Assembly: GCA_003168255.1 (NCBI GenBank)
Contig: PMSU01000203.1
Coordinates: forward strand, 1 to 37,213
Source: Actinomycetota bacterium
GTDB taxonomy: Bacteria > Actinomycetota > Actinomycetes > Streptosporangiales > Streptosporangiaceae
DNA: 37,213 bases
Reading direction: 5' to 3'
The translations under genes were made by a program, and so were the position numbers. This document shows positions 30,674-37,213 of the stretch, one piece after another; within the stretch, counting starts at the first letter, position 1; every line of letters starts with the position of its first letter. The notes under the pieces are model-generated. The model was not told where the DNA came from. It worked only from the letters and a program-made list of their open reading frames with translations, and searched no databases.

Positions 30674-33208
30674 CTATCCCACGATGTTCACCAGGCGGCC
30701 GGGCACCACGATGACCTTCCTTGGCGGGTGGCCCGCCAGGTGGTCTCGGACGTAGCCGGTCACCAGCGCAGCCCGCTCCACTTCCGCGTCGGTGGCATCG
30801 GACCGGACCGACAGCCGTCCGCGCAGCCTGCCGTTGATCTGGCAGCCGATCTCGATGACGTCCGTCTTCAGCAGGTTCTCGTCCGCCACTGGCCACGCGG
30901 CGGTCCACACGCGCTCCCCGGTGAGCTGGTAGTACACCTCGCTGGCCAGGTGCGGGGCGAACGGCTGCAGCAGCGACGCCGCGGTGGCCAGGGCGTCGGA
31001 GGCGACCCTGGTGCTGACGCCTTCCCTGACCGCTCTGCCGCACTCGTTGAGCAGCTTCATCAGGGCGGCGATGGCGGTGTTGAAGGCGAACGCGCCCGCC
31101 ATATCGGCGGTGACCATGCCGATGGCCACCGCGCAGGCACGCTTCAGCGCATGGTCACGTTCCGGGTTCGGCTCCGCGCCCAGCGACTCGGCGGCCGTGT
31201 GCTTGACCTCGGCAGTGAGCCGCCATAGCCGCTTCAGGAACCGGTGGACCCCTTCGATGCCCTGATCCGACCAGTCGGCGGACTGCTGTGGCGGACCGAT
31301 GAACAGGACATAGCACCGCGCAGTGTCGGCGCCGTAGGCTTCGACGACCGGGCTTGGCGAGATGCTGTTGCCCTTGGACTTGGATACTTTCGCGCCGTCT
31401 TTGGTGATCATGCCCTGGCTGAACAGCCTGGCGAACGGCTCCTGCATCGGCAGGTGTCCCAGGTCAGCCAGGGCCTTGACCATGAACCGGGCATAGAGCA
31501 GGTGCAGGATGGCGTGCTCGACACCGCCGATGTACTGGTCGGCCGGCATCCAGGCGGCGATCGCTTTGGCGCTCCATGCCGCCTCGTCGTTGTGCGGGTC
31601 GCAGTAACGCAGGAAGTACCAGGACGAGTCCACGAACGTGTCCAGCGTGTCCGTCTCACGGCGCCCAAGGCCGCCGCAGCCGGGACAGGTGGTGGTTACC
31701 CAGTCGTCGGCGGCGGCCAGCGGAGAGCGACCCTTGGGCTGGTAATCATCCAGGTCGGGCAGCTCGACCGGCAGCTGATCCTCGGGAACGGGGACCAGTC
31801 CGCACGAGTCGCAGTAGACGACCGGGATCGGACAGCCCCAGTAGCGCTGCCGGGACAGCAGCCAGTCGCGCAGCCGGTACGTGGTTGCCTGCTCGCCGAG
31901 GCCGCGCTCGGCCAGCCATTCGATGGTTGCCCGCCTGGCTCCGGCGATATCCAGGCCATCCAGGCTGAGACCGGTGCCGCCAGCGGCGCTGTTGATGGCC
32001 GGGCCGTCGCCGGTGTACGCGTTGCCGTGCCAGTCGGATGGCGGCTGCACCGTGCGCATGATCGGCAGGCCGAAAGCCTCGGCGAAATCCCAGTCCCTGT
32101 CATCCTGGCCGGGCACCGCCATGATCGCGCCGGTGCCATAACCGGTCAGCACGTAGTCGGCGATGAAGACACCGATCCGCTGCCCGCTGGCGGGGTTGAC
32201 CGCGTGGCTGCCGGTGAACACTCCGGTCTTCTCGCGGGAATCCGCCTGTCGTTCCAGTTCCGACTTGGCGCAGGCCTGGCGCCGGTAGGCAGCGACGGCT
32301 TCCGCCGGGGTCTGTTGCCCGCCGGTCCAGCGCGGATCGGTGCCGTCTGGCCAGGAGCCGGCGGTCAGCGCGTCCACCATCGGGTGCTCGGGCGCCAGGA
32401 CCAGGTAGGTGGCGCCGAACAGGGTGTCCGGCCGGGTGGTGAAGACCCGGATGACGGCGTCATCAGCGGCGAAATCGATGAAGGCACCCTCGGAGCGGCC
32501 GATCCAGTTTCGCTGCATGGTCTTGACATGCTCGGGCCAGTCCAGCGGGTCGAGGCCGGACAGCAGCCGGTCGGCGTACTTGGTGATCCGGAAGAACCAC
32601 TGCTCCATCTGGCGCATCTGGACCGTGCTGCCGCACCGTTCGCAGCGGCCGCCGGTCACCTGCTCATTGGCCAGAACCGTCTCGTCCTTCGGACACCAGT
32701 TGACCGCCGCGTTCTCACGGTAGGCCAGGCCGGCCTTGTACAGCTGTAGGAAGATCCATTGCGTCCAGCGGTAGTAGGCCGGATCGTGTGAGCTGATTTC
32801 CCTGGTCCAGTCGATCGAGATGCCCCACCGCCTGAACTGTTCCCGGAACGACGCAATCGACTCGTCGGTGGTGAACTTGGGATGTCTGCCGGTCCGGATG
32901 GCATGGTTCTCGCCGGGCAGGCCAAACGCGTCGAAGCCCATCGGGTGCAGGACATAGCGGCCCTGGCGCCGCCAGAAATGGGCAACGGCATCGCCGACCG
33001 CGTAGTTCTTCAGATGGCCGACGTGCGGCTCACCGCTTGTGTAGGGGAGCATCTCAAGGACGTAGGCCCGGTCTTGGCCGGTCGCTCTGTTGGAGACCTC
33101 CCAGGTGCGTTCGGTCTCCCACACGCCTTGCCATCGCGCCTCGATCGCGCGCGGCTCGAACTCGTCGAACATGGGGAAACAAGCCGTACTGGGCTCTTCC
33201 TCGCTCAT
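30674..33208 (-). CDS. leuS: Leucyl-tRNA synthetase
   Basis: Charges tRNA-Leu with leucine; a cytosolic class I synthetase. The 844-residue chain has the HIGH-type motif HVGH in YTSGEPHVGHLKNYAVGD and a zinc-type CERCG cluster. The editing domain carries FTTRPDTLFGATY and GTGAIMAVPGQDDRD, then CPGCG, DTLDTFVDSSWYFLRY, and the KMSKS loop DGAKVSKSKGN. The C-terminal anticodon domain ends with CQINGRLRGRLSV and a short LVNIVG tail. The frame is open to 33355, but ATG 33208 is preceded by GAGGTG and starts the family sequence (FDEFEPRAIEARWQ). Upstream lies an apparent leucine-responsive attenuator. Confidence 0.98.
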   Translation of the reverse strand: MSEEEPSTACFPMFDEFEPRAIEARWQGVWETERTWEVSNRATGQDRAYVLEMLPYTSGEPHVGHLKNYAVGDAVAHFWRRQGRYVLHPMGFDAFGLPGENHAIRTGRHPKFTTDESIASFREQFRRWGISIDWTREISSHDPAYYRWTQWIFLQLYKAGLAYRENAAVNWCPKDETVLANEQVTGGRCERCGSTVQMRQMEQWFFRITKYADRLLSGLDPLDWPEHVKTMQRNWIGRSEGAFIDFAADDAVIRVFTTRPDTLFGATYLVLAPEHPMVDALTAGSWPDGTDPRWTGGQQTPAEAVAAYRRQACAKSELERQADSREKTGVFTGSHAVNPASGQRIGVFIADYVLTGYGTGAIMAVPGQDDRDWDFAEAFGLPIMRTVQPPSDWHGNAYTGDGPAINSAAGGTGLSLDGLDIAGARRATIEWLAERGLGEQATTYRLRDWLLSRQRYWGCPIPVVYCDSCGLVPVPEDQLPVELPDLDDYQPKGRSPLAAADDWVTTTCPGCGGLGRRETDTLDTFVDSSWYFLRYCDPHNDEAAWSAKAIAAWMPADQYIGGVEHAILHLLYARFMVKALADLGHLPMQEPFARLFSQGMITKDGAKVSKSKGNSISPSPVVEAYGADTARCYVLFIGPPQQSADWSDQGIEGVHRFLKRLWRLTAEVKHTAAESLGAEPNPERDHALKRACAVAIGMVTADMAGAFAFNTAIAALMKLLNECGRAVREGVSTRVASDALATAASLLQPFAPHLASEVYYQLTGERVWTAAWPVADENLLKTDVIEIGCQINGRLRGRLSVRSDATDAEVERAALVTGYVRDHLAGHPPRKVIVVPGRLVNIVG

Positions 33209-33269
33209 CGTCTTCACCTCGTCGGTCCGGGCCTTGGCTTGGCCCCGGAATACGGTCGCCGCGGGCATG

Positions 33270-33293
33270 AAAAAACCCCTCCGCAGGAGGGGT
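33270..33293 (-). terminator. Intrinsic terminator in the leuS leader
   Basis: On the minus strand, ACCCCTCC, a TGC loop and GGAGGGGT form an 8-bp hairpin (33293-33275) followed at once by six T (33275-33270). This is a textbook Rho-independent terminator, yet it stands 62 bases before the leuS start codon, on the leuS strand. That position points to regulation by premature termination. Confidence 0.88.
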
Positions 33294-33294
33294 C

Positions 33295-33330
33295 GCCGCA
33301 CTGGCGCCGTTACTGGCGCGTCAGCGCGGC
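33295..33330 (-). promoter_or_regulatory. Long hairpin preceding the leuS terminator
   Basis: In the leuS leader RNA, GCCGCGCUG (33330-33322) pairs with CAGUGCGGC (33303-33295) over 9 bp with one G-U. An inner GCGCC/GGCGC stem of 5 bp and a 6-base loop continue it. The leader ORF stop codon lies inside its 5' arm, so a ribosome at the stop would open it. The terminator begins one base after its 3' arm. Confidence 0.65.
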
Positions 33331-33359
33331 TCGGTAAGGAGAAGCTGGAACCCATGCAT
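33321..33359 (-). CDS. leuS leader peptide with three consecutive Leu codons
   Basis: A 12-codon frame on the minus strand, ATG 33359 to TGA 33321, encodes MHGFQLLLTEPR. The codons CTT CTC CTT at 33344-33336 are three Leu in a row, and the stop falls in the 5' arm of the hairpin that leads into the terminator. A promoter-like pair puts transcription start at or within two bases of the ATG, so it would be translated leaderless. Composition and placement are those expected for an attenuator of leucyl-tRNA synthetase. The peptide itself probably has no other role. Confidence 0.75.
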   Translation of the reverse strand: MHGFQLLLTEPR

Positions 33360-33366
33360 GAAATCC

Positions 33367-33394
33367 AGTCTATCGGACTTATTCTGGCTGTCCA
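33367..33394 (-). promoter_or_regulatory. Candidate leuS promoter
   Basis: On the minus strand TGGACA (33394-33389) and TAGACT (33372-33367) are separated by 16 bases, matching actinobacterial sigma-70 promoters. The expected start is near 33360, directly at the leader-peptide ATG. It lies in the region divergent from the rhodanese gene. Confidence 0.6.
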
Positions 33395-33441
33395 CCAGGC
33401 GAAATCGATCGATGGTGGAAGAATGGGCGGGAGGAGGGACG

Positions 33442-33777
33442 ATGGATCGAGGAAGCGAACTGCGGGCGGTGCCGGCGGCCGAGGTACCCGCGCAGGCCTA
33501 TCTTGTTGACGTTCGTGAAGACGACGAGTGGCTGGCAGGCCATGCGCCAGGTGCGCAGCACATTCCGCTCGGCGTCCTCAGCGAGCGATGCAGCCAGATC
33601 CCGCAGGACCGCGATGTCTACGTCATATGCAGGTCTGGCGGGCGGTCCGCGCGCGCTGTCCAGGCACTGGACGCGGGCGGCTGGCAGGTGCTCAACGTGG
33701 CTGACGGCATGCTCGGATGGGAGTCCGCGGGACGCACGATGGCCAGCGAGTCGGGCGCGGTACCGTTCGTCGCGTAA
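33442..33777 (+). CDS. Single-domain rhodanese (sulfurtransferase)
   Basis: A 111-residue rhodanese-fold protein that should carry a persulfide on its active-site Cys. The domain runs AYLVDVREDDEWLAGHAPGAQHIPLG (CH2A region), then the active loop VICRSGGRSARAVQAL with the catalytic Cys, and DGMLGWESAGR. The loop CRSGGRS is the usual six-residue sulfurtransferase type. ATG 33442 follows AGGAGG at 33432-33437, while the in-frame ATG at 33358 overlaps the leuS promoter region and is rejected. It is divergent from leuS and converges with the PGY-repeat protein gene. The sulfur donor and acceptor are unknown. Confidence 0.93.
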   Translation: MDRGSELRAVPAAEVPAQAYLVDVREDDEWLAGHAPGAQHIPLGVLSERCSQIPQDRDVYVICRSGGRSARAVQALDAGGWQVLNVADGMLGWESAGRTMASESGAVPFVA

Positions 33778-33834
33778 CTCCCTGCGAGCAGCGCTCGCCG
33801 GGAAGCGCAGTCCTGGCCACTGGCGTGACCAGCT

Positions 33835-34608
33835 TCAGTGGGCAGGCTGCTCGACGCTGTCCCGGATCTTGATCATCAGGCTGTTGGCTGCCGTGGTGGA
33901 TTCATGGCCGGCCGCGTTGGCGGGAATGAAGATCACAATGCCCACGGTGGTTCCCGTGGACCACTGGCATATCGCATCGGGGCCGGCGCTGCCGCATTCG
34001 GCCGTGCCGCCATGCGGGCCGGGATTCGCGTTCGAGACCTTGAGGCCGACTCCCGACTTGAGCAGCACCTGCACGTTGAACGTACCGTTGAAGCCGATGA
34101 AGCCGAAGGCCTCATTCGGTCCGACCGTGTAGATCCCGCTGACCGTTGATTTCAGGCTGCCGTAGTTGGGCAGCCTGGTCACGTCGGATCTGAATTTCGC
34201 GACCGCCGCGTTGAAGGTCGACTGGCCGATGGCACTGGTGTTGCGGCTCATGCCTGCGATGGTCTGCGGTGCGGTCAGCGTCCACTTCTTTGACTTGCCC
34301 AGGATGAATACGCTGACGCCGGCGATCACGGCCACCACGACGACGATCCCGGCGACGACGCCGAGCCATGTGCGCACCCGGCTCCGCGTGGACGGAGCGG
34401 GGTACACACCGTCGGGTCCTGGTGGCGCGTACCCATAGCCGGGCTGGGTGCCGTAGCCGGGCTGCGGTGCGTAGCCGGGCTGCGGTGCGTAGCCGGGCTG
34501 CGGTGCGTAGCCGGGAGGTGCCCCGTCCCCTTGGCCGGGCTGGGAGCCGGTTCCTGAGGCATCCGATGAGCCGCCAGGGTCATTCGGAGAAGGAGTCCAT
34601 CCGCTCAT
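33835..34608 (-). CDS. PGY-repeat membrane-anchored protein of unknown function
   Basis: A 257-residue protein. A cytoplasmic Pro/Gly/Tyr-rich region (APQPGY units, about residues 30-60) precedes one transmembrane helix at about 82-103 (LGVVAGIVVVVAVIAGVSVFIL). An exported domain of about 150 residues follows, with WTLTAPQTIAGMSRNTS, RLPNYGSLKSTVSGIYTVGP and FGFIGFNGTFNVQVLLKS. Two Cys (AECGSAGPDAICQW) may form a disulfide outside the cell. I do not recognise a named domain. Start choice is ATG 34608 rather than GTG 34620, by the common MSGWTP-like opening. A broken paralogue lies just upstream on the same strand, so the family was duplicated locally. Confidence 0.75.
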   Translation of the reverse strand: MSGWTPSPNDPGGSSDASGTGSQPGQGDGAPPGYAPQPGYAPQPGYAPQPGYGTQPGYGYAPPGPDGVYPAPSTRSRVRTWLGVVAGIVVVVAVIAGVSVFILGKSKKWTLTAPQTIAGMSRNTSAIGQSTFNAAVAKFRSDVTRLPNYGSLKSTVSGIYTVGPNEAFGFIGFNGTFNVQVLLKSGVGLKVSNANPGPHGGTAECGSAGPDAICQWSTGTTVGIVIFIPANAAGHESTTAANSLMIKIRDSVEQPAH

Positions 34609-34763
34609 CTGTATCCGCACTCCGTCTGAAAGCTCTAGTGGGCAGCATCTGGACGAGTCCCTTATTCGTCCACTCAGGATGCGTGCTCGCCGCCATCATG
34701 GCAGATAGAAGGTAATGCGGGCGTAGCGGCAAGGTTCCGGATCTGTATCGACCCGAGCCATGG

Positions 34764-35067
34764 TCAGGGCGGGTCAACGGCCGGAGGGCCGTTCCAGGCG
34801 GCCACCTTCGGCAGGCTCTCGCTTCCGGACACCATTCCCTTGAGCACGGCCTGGGTGTTGAACGCGCCGTTGAGTCCGATAAATACGACAAGGTCAGGAG
34901 TCGCGCCGGACTGCGCCCGGCCGAGGTTGTATACGGTGTCGACCGCGGACTTTATCTGGCCGGCGTTCGGCATCTTGTTGAATTCAGTCTTAACGCAAAC
35001 AATTGGTATAGGCCTGACCGCCCGAACCGTTCCCGCTCATGAGGAAAACCAGGATGAGGGCGATTGC
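34764..35067 (-). pseudogene. Broken paralogue of the PGY-repeat membrane protein
   Basis: The frame ending at 34764 reads VKTEFNKMPNAGQIKSAVDTVYNLG and VVFIGLNGAFNTQAVLKG. It aligns by eye with RSDVTRLPNYGSLKSTVSGIYTVG and FGFIGFNGTFNVQVLLKS of the intact protein. A membrane segment AIALILVFLMSGNGSGGQAYTN lies upstream (35067 to about 35029) in another frame that ends at TAA before the alignable part, so a one-base frameshift separates them. A TGA directly precedes the membrane segment and no PGY region is left. A small intact 69-residue ORF (34764-34973) could be called, but it would lack the anchor. Confidence 0.6.
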
Positions 35068-35479
35068 TCATCTTTGCCAGTACCCCATTCCAGGATGGTC
35101 ATAATCGGCGGTTGTTGGCATGGCGAGCCGGATGCCCGGTGTAGTGAACGCCGGACAGTGCCAGCATCCGCAAAGTAACCCTGGTCCCCGTTCCCCGATC
35201 GCGTGCATGTACACAGCCCGCCCAGCGACGTCGGGGGCTGGCAGGGCTCATGGCCTTCCCGCCGTGTCCGGTGGTGAGCGTGTCCGGTCGCATCGCCAGT
35301 GGTACAAAACGGGAATCATCGGATGCGAAGGTCGAGCCGGATGGCCGAAGCCTTACCTCCATCGCGATCACGCAGTGTGGCTTAGCCGGTGACATACCCG
35401 GCTGCGTCAGTCGGAAATCCACCGGAGAGCGAGGATCGCCAGGATGACTGCGTGCAGCCGCTGACCTGAGCAGGTGTCT
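35068..35479. other. 400-bp region with no supported gene
   Basis: Between the broken paralogue and the acetyltransferase I see only frames without recognisable protein sequence. The longest, about 107 codons on the minus strand (35099-35422), has no convincing domain pattern or ribosome site. It may contain decayed sequence. No repeats or strong hairpins were noted. Confidence 0.5.
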
Positions 35480-36289
35480 ATGCTCGGTCCGGTGCGGGTG
35501 GATTCGCTTGGCTACCGGACCGACTTGATGCTGCGGGCACTTGAGGGCAGCAAGATCGTGGACGAGGACGACTACCTCATCGTCCGCAGTCCGGCGAATC
35601 CGGGGTTCTGGTGGGGCAACTTCCTGCTGCTGCCCGAGTCAGCCCTGCGAGACGAGGCTGCCACGTGGATGTCCCGGTTCGTCGAGGCATTCCCCACCGC
35701 GGGACACATGGCCCTTGGCATTGACGGAACTAGCGGGTGCGCCGTCGAGCCCGCGGACTTTCTCGAGGCCGGATTCAAGCTCGAGCGCAGCACGGTGATG
35801 ACAGGCTCCTCGCTGCGTGAGCCGCCTCACCCGAACCATGGGGCGCGGTACCGGCCGCTGGAGAGCGATGCTGACTGGCGGCAGGCAGTCAAGTTGCGGT
35901 TGGCGTGTAACGACGTCGGAGACCCTGCTAGCGAGCTCAAGTTCTGCGAACGCAGGATGGCAGATATGCGCAGGCTCGCCGAGGCCGGTCACGGAGCATG
36001 TTTCGGGGCGTTCCATGAAGGTCGCCTGATGGCTCAGCTCGGCCTGTTCTCAGATGGCGCAGGAATCGCTCGCTACCAGAATGTCGAGACGCACCCGTCG
36101 GCGCGTCGGCAAGGGCTGGCGGGAACCCTCGTATACCGCGCGGGGCTCTATGGACTGGGCGCACTCGCCGCCAGCGTCCTCGTTATCGTCGCGGACCCCG
36201 GCTATTCCGCCATCCGGGTATATCGCTCCGTCGGGTTCACCGACCTGGAGACGCAACTCCAGTTGCAGCGCGAGCCCGCTCAGCACTAG
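35480..36289 (+). CDS. GNAT family N-acetyltransferase
   Basis: A 269-residue protein with a C-terminal GNAT domain. The acetyl-CoA binding motif A is VETHPSARRQGLAGTLVYRAG, at about residues 200-220. VLVIVADPGYSAIRVYRSVGFTDLE follows, the conserved motif-B strand and helix. The N-terminal half (NPGFWWGNFLLLPESAL, LEAGFKLERSTVMTG) resembles a degenerate first GNAT repeat, so the protein may be a tandem GNAT. GTG at 35474 and ATG at 35480 are both possible; I use the ATG, which lies five bases after GAGCAGG. The acceptor substrate is unknown. The gene stands alone, with GC hairpins after its stop. Confidence 0.88.
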   Translation: MLGPVRVDSLGYRTDLMLRALEGSKIVDEDDYLIVRSPANPGFWWGNFLLLPESALRDEAATWMSRFVEAFPTAGHMALGIDGTSGCAVEPADFLEAGFKLERSTVMTGSSLREPPHPNHGARYRPLESDADWRQAVKLRLACNDVGDPASELKFCERRMADMRRLAEAGHGACFGAFHEGRLMAQLGLFSDGAGIARYQNVETHPSARRQGLAGTLVYRAGLYGLGALAASVLVIVADPGYSAIRVYRSVGFTDLETQLQLQREPAQH

Positions 36290-36292
36290 GCC

Positions 36293-36325
36293 ACCCGCCG
36301 CCCAGCGGGTTCCGGGCCGGCCCGG
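36293..36325. terminator. Candidate terminator hairpins after the GNAT gene
   Basis: ACCCGC/GCGGGT arms with a 6-base loop at 36293-36310 are followed at 36312-36325 by the perfect palindrome CCGGGCCGGCCCGG. Neither has a T-run. Their position 4 bases after the stop suggests transcript termination. Confidence 0.45.
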
Positions 36326-36446
36326 CTGGCGACCAAGGCCAGATCAGCACCCTTGTGCCATACTCTGGCCAGGCATCAGACCTGTGGGGATGGGGCGGCC
36401 TGGCCGCGGACCGCAGGTCAGCTGGCGAGGGCGACGGAGGCTAGCA

Positions 36447-37118
36447 ATGGCTGTCACCGACGAAGCCATCGAGAAGATCAAATCGATGATCGTCTCGGGT
36501 GCCCTGCAGGCCGGCGACAGGTTGCCGCGGGAAGCAGACCTCGCCGCTGAGCTCGGCCTCTCCCGCAGCTCGCTGCGGGAAGCGGTGCGAGCGCTCTCCC
36601 TCGTCAACATCCTCGACGTGCGCCAGGGAGATGGCACCTACGTAACCAGCCTGCGGGTGCCATTGCTGCTCGAGGCGCTGAGCTTCATCGTGGACTTCCA
36701 CCGCGACGCGACCGTGCTGGAGTTCCTCCGGGTGCGCCGCATCCTGGAGCCCGCGGCAACGGCCATGGCGGCCGAGCGGATCACGCAGGAGGAGAGCCAG
36801 GAGCTGCGCACGCTGCTCGACCGTCTCGGGCCGGATCCCGAGGTCGAGGATCTCGTAGCAAACGACCTGGAATTCCACCGGAGAATAGCGGCCTGCTCGG
36901 GCAACTCCGTGCTCTACTCATTGCTCGAGACCCTGTCGGGTCCGACGACGCGGGCCCGGGTGTGGCGTGGCCTTACCCAGTCCGGTGCCAAGGAACGGAC
37001 CCTGGCCGAGCATCGCGCGATCCTGGACGCGCTGACCGCACGCGACCCCGAGGTGGCCAGGTCCTGGGCCACCGTGCACATCGCCAGCGTGGAGGAGTGG
37101 CTGGGCTCCGTGCTCTGA
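36447..37118 (+). CDS. FadR-subfamily GntR transcriptional regulator
   Basis: A 223-residue regulator. The GntR winged helix is at about residues 5-70: EAIEKIKSMIVSGALQAGDRLPREADLAAELGLSRSSLREAVRALSLVNILDVRQGDGTYV. The all-helical FCD effector domain follows, with VRRILEPAATAMAAERIT, NDLEFHRRIAACSGNSVLYSLLETL and AEHRAILDALTARDPEVA. The His residues of these segments (H in EFHR, H in AEHRAI) are the usual metal/ligand positions. The frame is open far upstream through the acetyltransferase, but ATG 36447 has GGAGG at 36436-36440. Ligand and targets are unknown. The upstream gap contains CAGG/CCTG arms (near 36371-36391) that may be an operator, a weak call. Confidence 0.93.
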   Translation: MAVTDEAIEKIKSMIVSGALQAGDRLPREADLAAELGLSRSSLREAVRALSLVNILDVRQGDGTYVTSLRVPLLLEALSFIVDFHRDATVLEFLRVRRILEPAATAMAAERITQEESQELRTLLDRLGPDPEVEDLVANDLEFHRRIAACSGNSVLYSLLETLSGPTTRARVWRGLTQSGAKERTLAEHRAILDALTARDPEVARSWATVHIASVEEWLGSVL

Positions 37119-37119
37119 T

Positions 37120-37213
37120 TCAGGCGGGCCAGTGGTATTCGGTGACGTGGCCGCCGGTGATGGTGATGGTTGCTGCGGGGGTGGCTGGGTTGTGCCAGAG
37201 GGTGTATTGGCCG
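37120..37213 (-). CDS. C-terminal end of an unidentified gene (partial)
   Basis: The last 30 residues of a leftward gene are seen, with the start beyond the window. The tail reads QYTLWHNPATPAATITITGG followed by HVTEYHWPA and TGA at 37120-37122. The Thr/Ile alternation suggests beta-strands. This is too little to name a family. It converges with the FadR-type gene, leaving 1 bp between the stops. Confidence 0.55.
   Translation of the reverse strand, partial: GQYTLWHNPATPAATITITGGHVTEYHWPA

Noticed and set aside
33209..33355. N-terminal extension of LeuRS starting MGSSFSLPSR
   Set aside because: The extension crosses the leader hairpin and terminator, has no synthetase similarity, and the GAGGTG-supported ATG at 33208 gives the family start.
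33209..33360. T-box riboswitch upstream of leuS
   Set aside because: The leader is short, has no recognisable specifier-loop stem or conserved T-box core, and contains a Leu-rich short ORF instead.
35099..35422. 107-codon minus-strand frame as a possible integrase fragment (DSRFVPLA)
   Set aside because: A short stretch recalls tyrosine recombinases, but the catalytic Arg/His/Arg/Tyr boxes are absent.

Overview
The window is a stretch of high-GC actinomycete chromosome. The lineage is indicated by the order eno – ftsB/divIC-like – DUF501 – ppx/gppA, by mca (a mycothiol-dependent enzyme, a thiol restricted to Actinobacteria), by many GTG/TTG starts, and by a pyridoxamine-oxidase-fold protein of the Actinobacteria-rich F420-binding type. 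I cannot assign a genus. Streptosporangiales-like relatives are a guess.

Layout. (1) 166-4430: a tightly overlapped rightward operon of enolase, FtsB-like divisome protein, DUF501 protein, Ppx/GppA phosphatase and family-5 uracil-DNA glycosylase. (2) 4431-5495: an unusual tRNA gene with a UAA anticodon, then about 800 bp without a convincing gene but with three kinds of short tandem repeat. (3) 5496-7485: leftward PPOX-fold protein, DUF4287 protein and thiolase. (4) 7626-10324: cbs and metB, the transsulfuration enzymes. (5) 10413-14454: a leftward MoxR/ChlI-like AAA ATPase plus VWA protein pair and a small membrane protein. (6) 14569-17629: ilvA, an RDD membrane protein with a Gln/Tyr/Pro/Gly repeat tail, and an Lrp/AsnC regulator. 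(7) 17572-20011: a TetR regulator divergent from a 14-TM drug exporter, with repeated operator-like sites between them. (8) 20024-22005: greA, then mca with a small membrane protein overlapping its end. (9) 22187-26370: a SNF2 helicase overlapping a SWIM zinc-finger gene. (10) 26469-28364: a decayed amino-acid permease, a methyltransferase and a second TetR. (11) 28492-30663: an MmpL-type RND transporter divergent from that TetR, with three adjacent 15-bp palindromic sites. (12) 30674-33777: leuS with an apparent leucine attenuator, and a rhodanese divergent from it. (13) 33835-37213: a PGY-repeat membrane-anchored protein, a broken paralogue of it, a GNAT acetyltransferase, a FadR-type regulator and the C-terminal end of an unidentified gene.

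How the parts fit. Most of the window is housekeeping: glycolysis, division, transsulfuration, isoleucine synthesis, transcript cleavage, tRNA charging and mycothiol detoxification. Two export modules, each a transporter divergent from a TetR, look like self-contained inducible efflux systems. The most interesting sequence-level signal is upstream of leuS. A promoter-like pair places the start point almost on a 12-codon reading frame with three consecutive Leu codons, followed by a long hairpin and a canonical intrinsic terminator. I read this as transcription attenuation of leucyl-tRNA synthetase. The second is the tRNA with a Leu(UAA)-type anticodon but a short variable loop and C in place of U33. 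No CRISPR array, intact insertion sequence, prophage or recognisable defence island was seen.
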